Origin: Opitutia bacterium UBA5964
GTDB lineage: Bacteria; Verrucomicrobiota; Verrucomicrobiia; Opitutales; Coraliomargaritaceae
Assembly (NCBI GenBank): GCA_002430605.1
Contig: DJBY01000124.1
Span: 1,200 to 24,031, forward strand
Length of the DNA: 22,832 nucleotides
Reading direction: 5' to 3'
The translations under genes and the position numbers were made by a program. The notes below the pieces were generated by a model. The model was not told the origin of the DNA. It was given only the letters and a program-made list of their open reading frames with translations, and ran no database searches. Shown here in pieces: positions 1-7,419 of the stretch (position 1 is the first letter of the stretch; the number at the start of each line of letters is the position of its first letter).

Positions 1-83
1 GGCAAGGACGACGAAGAGTGACGTGCGATACTTTGATTGCATATTAAATTGCTGTGAGGGAATTCTGCACCACCTAGGCGCTA

Positions 84-2522
84 CTAAATATTGAGACGAA
101 AGCTTCGCTCGTTGCTGCCTTCAGGGAACACCAACGACAGCACCGCGGTCCATGTGCCTGTTTCTGGAACGTAAGTGATTTGCGGCTGTGCTTCGACCTT
201 GAAGCGCTCACCAAGTGGCACTGACTTGCCTTCAACTAGTTCTTCTAGCTTCCAGGAATCGGGGTTCGCCAAGCCGGTCACACAAACCGTATCCATTTTG
301 GAGTGACTGCTGACGGTAAAGGTCTGCTGTCTCGCGGCAGTCAAAGCGTAGGTCGCGGGGAAAGCCTGCGCCTTACCATTGATACGCACTTGCTGATGCT
401 GCGCCTCAAATGCGGTGAGCTGCCAACTATCGGGCGTCGCTTCGAGTCGCTGCTTGAGCGCAGCATCGGCACCGCAATACGCGTCTGCACTGAAGGGCAA
501 AATATCCATCTCGACGGTAAACTCGACCGTGTCACCGGCCTTTAATTGCTTAATCTCCGGCGGTAATACCAACTCGGCATTCAGTCGCTTCTTGGTGCGG
601 GCAGAAGCGATCCACGGCGCGTCATACACTTTGCCGCCAAGTTCGGCGCGGTAGTCACGAATCACGATGCCACGCACTGCACGGCCACCAGCCTTTGGCT
701 CGGGTGCATTAGCATGCAAGCTCACCCATGGCTGCTCACCAGACAATTGTACCGGCTCCATGACCGTGCCCCATTGGGCTGCGGCTGGGGACACCTCACC
801 AGACAACCCGTTCAGATTGCCCCATGCGATCTTAGTCGATTCCATTTCGTTGTAGTAGTCGCTACCTAGCTGAAACAATGCGAGTTCGTTAAAGGCGACA
901 GTTTCGATCACCTCCAATTTAACTTTAAAATACGAGCGATTGATCGAGTTGCTACGTGGCAAGTAACTATCAATTTGCAGGCGCATCCGATCCTTCGCGG
1001 AACGCTCGGTCACTCGCACATGCGAAAGGTTGGGACCGATCATCGCAAATTCGCGCACGCTGCCCTGCCAAGTGATCAACTTGCCCTGATCATCGACGAT
1101 CTTGCCGATGTCACCGCCACCGACATTTGAAGTCCAATCATAAGGCAAACCGTTGCGGCCAATGACATCGAAAGGTCGCACATCGGTAATAAAAGCGCGA
1201 CGCATAGTGCGACCGGCTTGAATACAAACACTCTCGCCCCAAGAGCCCAAAGCCATCTCTGTCCAAAATCCATTATAGCCCCAGCCCACTAGACTGAGCT
1301 GTGCGGCGGACGATGCGGGCACCCCCTGCCACTGCGCATGCGCGACAATATACTTAAAATCGACATTCGCATTTGGAGCCAAGGTCAGGCGTGCCGTGAT
1401 ATTGAACCACATGCCATAGTAAGGATGTGGACGAAAGTCATGCCAGTTCTTACTATTCTGTAGCGGCAGTCCTGTCTGTTTGCCCGCTGTATCGAGCAGC
1501 ATCGGCACATAGCCAGTGGCTGGATGATAGTCGTGAATAAACCGCAGACAGACATCGCGCGGCGCATCCGTGGTGTTTGCCAATTTCAAATCATAATGCG
1601 AGATGCGATCCAATAGGTCTGAGTTATATGCGGCCACATTTTTATTCGGCCAGTCTAGCTTCGGAAGGATCACTTCCCAGGCATCGTTCACTGCCGAATA
1701 TTCAATTTTAGGCTGCCCTAGCGCGAATGTATCTGTAGCCACTGCGGATATTTGCACCGACTGATCATCGACAACAATCGGGCGAATCGACTCATCTGAA
1801 AAGTCCAGTCCGAGTTGCACGCGTGTGCCAGTGGCCTTGGCGAATTCGGCGGACTGCAGTGACTGCGACTTCAGTCCGACTTGGAGCTCCAAAGACTTGC
1901 CATTCTCAGGCTCAACGCACCATTCAAACAAGCAACGATCGCCCCACGCACGAATTTCTAACCACACTTTGGCAGGCAATTTCGCGCCGTCGGCATCTAG
2001 CAGTTCTAGGTCATAAATCGCCACATGCTGAAACCAGTCACCACTTTCAACGATGTGAATTGGCGAATAACTGTAGTCATCCTTAAGGGGAGGAATCGGC
2101 CCAGCAACGGCATGGTAAACCTTACCGTCCACTTCAGCACTCAACTCTAATTGACTCAGTGCCCATGTCTGCTGCATCTTCGACCAGTCGAGCAACTCAA
2201 GCACCACATCTGCAGTCTTGGTAACAGTCAGCCGCTCAATCGTCATCTGTCGCGGATCGAGCAACATGCCCCACTGCTCACTGCGAAACGCTAACACAGC
2301 ATCATCCTCTCGGAACCCCGCCAGATGCTGATCGATCTGATTAAAGGCCTGTAACTGCGGTGGCCCCTTCACCCAAGTCAGATGAATCGCATCGGCCTGT
2401 TGCGGCATGTGCCATGGCAGAGCAGTCGCCTCGTTTCCTTGAGCACATCCAACATGCAATAAGCTCAATAAAGTGAGAACGACCCCCCAACGGAGACGGT
2501 ATTTCTTCTGTGAAAATGACAT
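84..2522 (-). CDS. Large exported protein of unknown function, downstream of GH95
   Basis: I do not recognise the family. The frame is open from 2543, but I choose the ATG at 2520-2522. It has AAGGGA six bases upstream, and it gives a compact N-terminus with KK/R residues followed by a hydrophobic stretch (about residues 12-24) ending in HVGCAQG. The protein is therefore exported. Cys26 could be lipidated, but His at -3 is a poor lipobox, so ordinary signal cleavage is equally possible. The mature part is about 785 residues, rich in Trp/Tyr and beta-type sequence, with no internal membrane segment and no motif I can tie to a known enzyme. It lies 10 bp after the GH95 gene and its ribosome-binding site overlaps the GH95 stop, so the two are probably co-translated and work on the same glycan. 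A polysaccharide-active enzyme or a glycan-binding protein is a reasonable guess from context only. Confidence 0.85.
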   Translation of the reverse strand: MSFSQKKYRLRWGVVLTLLSLLHVGCAQGNEATALPWHMPQQADAIHLTWVKGPPQLQAFNQIDQHLAGFREDDAVLAFRSEQWGMLLDPRQMTIERLTVTKTADVVLELLDWSKMQQTWALSQLELSAEVDGKVYHAVAGPIPPLKDDYSYSPIHIVESGDWFQHVAIYDLELLDADGAKLPAKVWLEIRAWGDRCLFEWCVEPENGKSLELQVGLKSQSLQSAEFAKATGTRVQLGLDFSDESIRPIVVDDQSVQISAVATDTFALGQPKIEYSAVNDAWEVILPKLDWPNKNVAAYNSDLLDRISHYDLKLANTTDAPRDVCLRFIHDYHPATGYVPMLLDTAGKQTGLPLQNSKNWHDFRPHPYYGMWFNITARLTLAPNANVDFKYIVAHAQWQGVPASSAAQLSLVGWGYNGFWTEMALGSWGESVCIQAGRTMRRAFITDVRPFDVIGRNGLPYDWTSNVGGGDIGKIVDDQGKLITWQGSVREFAMIGPNLSHVRVTERSAKDRMRLQIDSYLPRSNSINRSYFKVKLEVIETVAFNELALFQLGSDYYNEMESTKIAWGNLNGLSGEVSPAAAQWGTVMEPVQLSGEQPWVSLHANAPEPKAGGRAVRGIVIRDYRAELGGKVYDAPWIASARTKKRLNAELVLPPEIKQLKAGDTVEFTVEMDILPFSADAYCGADAALKQRLEATPDSWQLTAFEAQHQQVRINGKAQAFPATYALTAARQQTFTVSSHSKMDTVCVTGLANPDSWKLEELVEGKSVPLGERFKVEAQPQITYVPETGTWTAVLSLVFPEGSNERSFRLNI

Positions 2523-2528
2523 ATTCGT

Positions 2529-2534
2529 TCCCTT
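2529..2534 (-). promoter_or_regulatory. Ribosome-binding site overlapping GH95 stop codon
   Basis: On the minus strand AAGGGA sits six bases before the ATG at 2522, and its first two bases are part of the GH95 TAA stop. This is one of the few clear Shine-Dalgarno sequences in the window. It decides the start of the downstream 812-residue protein in favour of 2522 over the ATG at 2543. Confidence 0.7.
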
Positions 2535-4998
2535 AATATGCAATGAGTTGATTACTTTTAAAAGTCCACTTGTATTGAGTTGGTTGCTCAGCTTTCAAGC
2601 TGATTTCGACCGTGATCCATTTCGCCTGCGATGCAGCATCGCCGCCCGCGTCTGTCGTTGTGGACTGTCTCGGTAGTTTCACCCGAATCGTCTGATCTAG
2701 CGCAGAAACAAAGATGACCTCGACTTCAAAGGGGTCCAATCGCCACTCCATATCGACTTTCACACTCGCACGAGTGCGTATCCCGGAAATCTTGCCTGAA
2801 CTCAGTTGCGCCGGCACCGCCGGCAGCAGCTTGATCACGCCAGGGCGAGACTGCACCAGCATTTCATAAACGGCTGCGGTCAGGCCCATGTTGGCATCAA
2901 TCTGAAAAGGCGTCGAATAGCCGAAGCACCAACCCATCGTCATGCCAGAATCGCGATAGTCGTTATGGTAGGTGAAAAAGTTTTTACCCACACAAGTCTG
3001 CATCAGAGTTTCAAGGCACTCGTAGGCCTGTGCTCCATCCCCCATGCGCGCACGAATATTTGCCATGTGGGCCAGCGACCAACCAGTCTGATCCTTCAAC
3101 CCAACTGTGCCGCGTTTATCGACCGCATTTTGAAACGCCTGAAACAGCATCGGCTCCGCTTCTGAGGTGACTTCAAAGCCCGGGAAAACTGGATAGATAT
3201 GCGACAAGTGGCGGTGCTCATAATTATCCGAAAAACGGTGATCGAGCCATTCGCGAATCGCCCCATCTTCATTCACCTCATACGCAGGCAGCCCCTCGAG
3301 CATACACTCCCACTGCTCGTGGCATTCACCATATAAATCAAATTCACGTGAGCTGCGGAGCAAATTGCCGAGTAACTCGCGAGCCACAGCTACATCCATC
3401 GTCGCGTTCACCGTCAACCGTGGATTCCCAGAGCTCGGCGACTCGATCTGGCAAAACTCCTTCGGCCAATTTTCTGGTGAAGTCGAGGGAGCGATCACGA
3501 CCTTGCCCGCGGCATCGTAGCAAAAGTAATCTTCGTAAAAGAGCGCGACTTCGCGCATGAACGGCAAGAGGTGATCCCGCAGGAAAACCTTATCGTTGGT
3601 AAAAAGGTAATAGTCGTAAAAAAGCTGACAGAGCCAACCGGATCCCGAAATCCAGTTCACGATCCATGAGCCTCCGTGAGTGGAAAGTCCGGTCTCAGGC
3701 GAGGTCAAAGCTGGAATAAATATGCCGCGGCAGCCGAATAGCTTCTGCGCATTTTCACGGTATTCCGCCAAGTGTGATTCGTAGAAATTAAACACGCCAA
3801 GCACTTTCTCGCTCATACCACCGGGCAAAGCCTGCCAGTAGTTCATCTCTAGGTTCTCGTTGATCATGAAGAAGCAATCCCAAGGCGGCGCATAATCACC
3901 ATTCCAAATGCCCTGCAAGTTCGACGGCACGGAGCTATGGTTCGAACTGCCGACGAGGAGATAACGCCCATAGGCCGTCATCTTTTGAAGCATCGCCACT
4001 GGCATGGTGCCGTTGTAGGATTTTTCCAACAGAATTTCGTTCGTGGTATGGTTATTTGCAGCATCCAGAAATTCAACCTTGCAGGCATCGAACTGTAAGC
4101 GGTGCTTGGCTTCGTGGCGCTGCAGCAAGATGGCATAATCAGACTCAAGTAAGCGCAGCTCGTCCTTCAGTCTGTCCACCGCAGTCTCGCTCGGTTCGTA
4201 AACAAAAACCTTGGCGATCAGCAGCAGGCGTTCCGCATTGCGAACGATCAAGCCATCGCCCGACTCGTTCGACTCAACGCTGGCTCCATCTGAAGTAATC
4301 ACACGCGCCACCACACCATATTGCGCACCCTCATAATTCGGATCGGTATAGCGGCCGATACCGATCAACCATTCACCATCGGCAGTGGCGGAAAAATCGA
4401 TCGGCGGTTGGAAGCGTTCGCCTTCCTTGCGAATCGCATCGATTAAATCATGTAGCTCTAAGTTGACCACCCACTGTTGCTCGGCAAAATTACTGCCGAG
4501 TTGCTCCACCACGATGCAGTCATCCGCACGCGAAACGAAACTACGGCGCATCTGCGGCACATCGTCCCACTCCCATCGAGTCAGACTCTCGCCCGCAGCC
4601 ATATCGAGAAAGCGGCGGTAGTTTTTAAAGCGCCATTCCGAGGTGCTGCGCAGACAGAGATCCGCCGCCGGATGGTAGACCGCGCATTTGCCTTCCTTGC
4701 CGGTCGATTTCAACGCGTCATGAAACAGTTCATTGGCGGCGAGGAAATCGCCTTGCGCCAACAATCGACGACTTTCTTCCAGCAATCCGGACAGATCCGG
4801 CAACTGCGGAATCACACCCTCATACCATAAGCGCTCGTGGTTGATAAGAATGCGTTCTGCGCAAATGCGGCCATAGGGCATCGCCCCCAAGCTACCATTC
4901 CCCAGCGGAAAGCCATCACGCCACCAACCCGCAGGCTGCGACATTTCCAATAGCGACTGCCGCTGCGGCCACTCGTTTAAATATTTCTTTAAGTCCAT
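2533..4998 (-). CDS. GH95-family alpha-L-fucosidase (or alpha-L-galactosidase), cytoplasmic
   Basis: This 821-residue protein matches glycoside hydrolase family 95 along its whole length. The N-terminal beta domain has PLGNGSLGAMPYG at 31-43. The (alpha/alpha)6 barrel region has QGIWN at 362-366, then the N-x-N-x-x-MNYW block with Asn380 and Asn382. SPEN follows, with Glu509 at the position of the catalytic acid (Glu566 of Bifidobacterium AfcA). HRHLSH lies at 595-600, GWSLAHMANIRARMGDG begins at 639, and FQIDANMG has Asp701. GH95 enzymes are inverting and release L-fucose or L-galactose from non-reducing ends. The N-terminus (MDLKKYLNEW) has no signal peptide, so the enzyme should act in the cytoplasm, unlike the exported neighbours. 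The symporter gene lies 46 bp upstream and the exported unknown protein 10 bp downstream. Family assignment is firm; linkage and sugar specificity are not determined. Confidence 0.92.
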   Translation of the reverse strand: MDLKKYLNEWPQRQSLLEMSQPAGWWRDGFPLGNGSLGAMPYGRICAERILINHERLWYEGVIPQLPDLSGLLEESRRLLAQGDFLAANELFHDALKSTGKEGKCAVYHPAADLCLRSTSEWRFKNYRRFLDMAAGESLTRWEWDDVPQMRRSFVSRADDCIVVEQLGSNFAEQQWVVNLELHDLIDAIRKEGERFQPPIDFSATADGEWLIGIGRYTDPNYEGAQYGVVARVITSDGASVESNESGDGLIVRNAERLLLIAKVFVYEPSETAVDRLKDELRLLESDYAILLQRHEAKHRLQFDACKVEFLDAANNHTTNEILLEKSYNGTMPVAMLQKMTAYGRYLLVGSSNHSSVPSNLQGIWNGDYAPPWDCFFMINENLEMNYWQALPGGMSEKVLGVFNFYESHLAEYRENAQKLFGCRGIFIPALTSPETGLSTHGGSWIVNWISGSGWLCQLFYDYYLFTNDKVFLRDHLLPFMREVALFYEDYFCYDAAGKVVIAPSTSPENWPKEFCQIESPSSGNPRLTVNATMDVAVARELLGNLLRSSREFDLYGECHEQWECMLEGLPAYEVNEDGAIREWLDHRFSDNYEHRHLSHIYPVFPGFEVTSEAEPMLFQAFQNAVDKRGTVGLKDQTGWSLAHMANIRARMGDGAQAYECLETLMQTCVGKNFFTYHNDYRDSGMTMGWCFGYSTPFQIDANMGLTAAVYEMLVQSRPGVIKLLPAVPAQLSSGKISGIRTRASVKVDMEWRLDPFEVEVIFVSALDQTIRVKLPRQSTTTDAGGDAASQAKWITVEISLKAEQPTQYKWTFKSNQLIAY

Positions 4999-5044
4999 TT
5001 TTATTTAATTCACGATCAAAGATACGTTATAGCAAAGACTGAGT

Positions 5045-6922
5045 CTATTTTTGCTCCGCGTGTAATTGTTCAATTTCTTCTAAAAAGTCCGGTTGTTCGA
5101 CGTCAGCCGCACAGTCCTCTCGAATACGACGAATCGTCCAGAATGTGCCAACCACAGCGACCACCACGAGTCCAAGACCTAGATCGCGAGGGCCGAGCAG
5201 TAATTTACCAACACCAAACAACGCAGAGAGCAGTGTGACTAGGCCAATCAGCCAAGAACACAGGGTGCGGCCAATCGGCTCTTCTTCGACATAGACCACA
5301 GTCATTTGATCAATCACAGGCTTCCAACCAAAAGCAAACGGACGCGCCCGTGCAGCAAAAGCCTTCAGGTGATTAATCTCCTCCGGTTTAGTCAAAAGAG
5401 ACCCGACAATACAAGCGATTCCCGAAGCTAGAACCATGATCAGCATACGAGCACCGACTAAGTCGGGATCATTGCTCAGGTGATGTAATATCTCGCCAGT
5501 GATTGGATCAGCCAAGCCGGTTCCAAATAGTGAGTCTGTCCAAGCATTGTCGAACGCATTGACTATAATTAATAAAATCGTCATCACCCAACTCACAACC
5601 AAGGCACATAACTCACCCTTACCGGTCGTGCGCCACCAGAGCCAACGCAACACACCGGGAACCACGCCAGATGAACCGAGCACAAATGCCAAAGTTAAGA
5701 GCACTTGCATGCTTTCAGCCCAAATCGAAATCACTGCCCCAGCGAACGCCATAAACACAGTCGCAACACGTGCGATGGCCACGTAGTTCTTCTCGGTCGC
5801 ATGCGGATTCATAAATCTGCGATAAATATCGTTTACCAGATACGATGATCCCCAATTGAACAGCGTGCTAATCGTCGAAATGAAGGCCGCCAACAGCGCC
5901 GCGACTAGCAAGCCCTTGAGCCCGACAGGCATGATCATCACAATCATCCTAGGATACGCCGCACTCTGATCTACATCGCCTAAATCAGGAATCAAAATCA
6001 TCGAGCACAATGCCACCAAGATCCACGGCCAGGCCATCAATGCATAATAGACGACAGTGTGCAGCAGTTGCGCGAACGCCGCGTTCTTCGCGTCTTTACT
6101 GGCCAGCAAGCGCTGCGCTTGATAAGCGCCACAAAGACCGACACCAATCCACAGAAACCCAAAATAACCGATCGCATTCCAAACCGACATTTCCCCATCT
6201 CCAGAGCCGATCCTTGGCGCAATACTAAGTTCAGTGCCACCCCAATCTGGTAAAGCCCGAACCTTTTCTACCATCATATCTAAACCGCCCACGGCTTTGA
6301 CCGAAAGAACCGCCAGTAATATCGTGCCAACGGTGGCCAAGATGAACTGAATAAAATCCGTATAGACCACCCCGAATAAGCCCGACAGGCCACACATCAA
6401 AAGAGCCACTGCCACGACGGCAACCGTAACCATGACCTGATACTCAGCAGGTAAGCCCACTGCCTCACGACCGATCGTCTCCATCGCCTTGATCACCCAA
6501 GCTGAAATAAGCGGACAAATAATAATCGCTCCCCACGCACCCGACCAACCGCGCAAAGCCTTAGCCGGTGCACCACCATAGCGAGCTTCCATAAATTCAA
6601 TATCAGTTACAAACGCCATACGACGCCATTTGCGGCCAAAGTAGACCACCGCCAGCACTGAACCAATCACCGGTGCCCAGAACTGCCAGATATAGTGTAT
6701 GCCGTGACTACGCACCAAAGCACTCACCCACAGCGGCGTATCGGCGGCGAAACTCGTCGCGATCATCGAGGTGCCGCCGATATACCAAGGCAAGGAGCGT
6801 CCTGAGACGAAGAACGAATCCATATCCTCGCCCCCCTTTTTGGTAAAATAAAGACCGACGCCGATCAGCGAAAGCAAGATCGCGGCGATTACGAGGTAAT
6901 CAAGGAATTCAAGTGTGTGCAT
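5045..6922 (-). CDS. SSS-family sodium:solute symporter (sugar-type)
   Basis: This is a 625-residue polytopic membrane protein of the sodium:solute symporter family (LeuT fold). The first membrane helix is at about residues 7-27. It is followed by the family signature region (DSFFVSGRSLPWYIGG) and the ATSFAADTPLWV helix, and later by many hydrophobic segments with SAYP..IVMIMPVGLKGLLVAALLAAFISTISTLFNWGSSY, typical of sugar-type members. A hydrophilic linker and a final helix pair precede a charged tail. It probably imports a mono- or small oligosaccharide for the cytoplasmic GH95 encoded 46 bp downstream. No Shine-Dalgarno sequence precedes the ATG. A short open frame with a membrane segment runs 14 bp into its start, which could provide translational coupling. 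It is a distant paralogue of the second symporter at 20176. The substrate is unknown. Confidence 0.92.
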   Translation of the reverse strand: MHTLEFLDYLVIAAILLSLIGVGLYFTKKGGEDMDSFFVSGRSLPWYIGGTSMIATSFAADTPLWVSALVRSHGIHYIWQFWAPVIGSVLAVVYFGRKWRRMAFVTDIEFMEARYGGAPAKALRGWSGAWGAIIICPLISAWVIKAMETIGREAVGLPAEYQVMVTVAVVAVALLMCGLSGLFGVVYTDFIQFILATVGTILLAVLSVKAVGGLDMMVEKVRALPDWGGTELSIAPRIGSGDGEMSVWNAIGYFGFLWIGVGLCGAYQAQRLLASKDAKNAAFAQLLHTVVYYALMAWPWILVALCSMILIPDLGDVDQSAAYPRMIVMIMPVGLKGLLVAALLAAFISTISTLFNWGSSYLVNDIYRRFMNPHATEKNYVAIARVATVFMAFAGAVISIWAESMQVLLTLAFVLGSSGVVPGVLRWLWWRTTGKGELCALVVSWVMTILLIIVNAFDNAWTDSLFGTGLADPITGEILHHLSNDPDLVGARMLIMVLASGIACIVGSLLTKPEEINHLKAFAARARPFAFGWKPVIDQMTVVYVEEEPIGRTLCSWLIGLVTLLSALFGVGKLLLGPRDLGLGLVVVAVVGTFWTIRRIREDCAADVEQPDFLEEIEQLHAEQK

Positions 6923-7118
6923 AAGAGATCATGGATGAGAAACGATAATAGTAAGCTTGATCAAAACCAGCCCGAGAACCCTCAGACGGTCGTGTGCGGA
7001 AAATGTAGCCAGCCGCCATGCCAATGACGACTAGCGCCGCGCTGAGCAACAATACAGAGATTACAGGTAGGATAACTGGGCGACTGTTAATATTAACCCA
7101 TAGCGAGTCAAGACGACA
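6909..7118 (-). pseudogene. Open frame with one membrane segment, overlapping the symporter start; no start codon
   Basis: After a TAA at 7119-7121 the frame is open for 69 codons. It encodes a polar start (RLDSLWVNINSR), a convincing membrane helix (PVILPVISVLLLSAALVVIG) and a polar tail ending YYYRFSSMISYAHT, with its stop 14 bases inside the symporter gene. No ATG, GTG or TTG lies before the helix. An ATG at 7120 is out of frame by one base, so a single indel would restore a short protein of about 65-70 residues. It is either a decayed small membrane-protein gene or the tail of a lost larger one. Some SSS transporters are preceded by overlapping small membrane-protein genes, but I cannot show that this is such a case. 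Confidence 0.4.
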
Positions 7119-7160
7119 TTAGTGAGCGCTCAGAAAACGCGAGTAGACACGCGTGACGAG

Positions 7161-7412
7161 TCACTGTCCACGCTGTAAATACAGCAAGTGCTTGCCGATC
7201 CAGTCAGCCGACCGGGCAATCTCACCGTGCTTTCGCTGCATCTCACCGATGGCGAATGACACCACCGGCGCATCCACAAAAGCCGCATTGCCGCGATCGC
7301 TGTGCCGCGTGCTAAAGCTAGGATTACTGGCAGATGCACCAAAACCGTTAAAACGAGAACTAGGCACCGCACTATTGGCGGTCGCAGGATTATAGACGCC
7401 ACTGACTGCCAG
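7161..7412 (-). pseudogene. C-terminal remnant of a prepilin-like (type II pseudopilin, DUF1559-type) protein
   Basis: Between a TAA at 7413-7415 and a TGA at 7161-7163 the frame reads 83 residues. They include NPATANSAVPSSRFNGFG, then SFSTRHSDRGNAAFVD and SFAIGEM. This matches the C-terminal pattern of prepilin-like proteins expanded in Planctomycetes and Verrucomicrobia, where RH...N..F.DGHV precedes a short tail. Here the DGH is DAP. The N-terminal methylation site, the helix and most of the body are absent. An internal GTG could open a 68-residue frame, but nothing suggests it is functional. It begins seven bases after the stop of the esterase gene, so I read it as debris left by a deletion or recombination. 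The family match is from memory of the motif. Confidence 0.6.
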
Positions 7413-7419
7413 TTAGTAG

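Noticed and set aside
1..21. Frame 1 reads GKDDEE then TGA, as if the C-terminus of a plus-strand gene entering the window
   Set aside because: Only six codons are visible, which is too little to support a gene, though a convergent neighbour is possible.
2523..2543. Seven-codon upstream extension (MHIKGTN) of the unknown exported protein
   Set aside because: It overlaps the end of GH95 and has no ribosome-binding site, while the ATG at 2522 has AAGGGA at ideal spacing.
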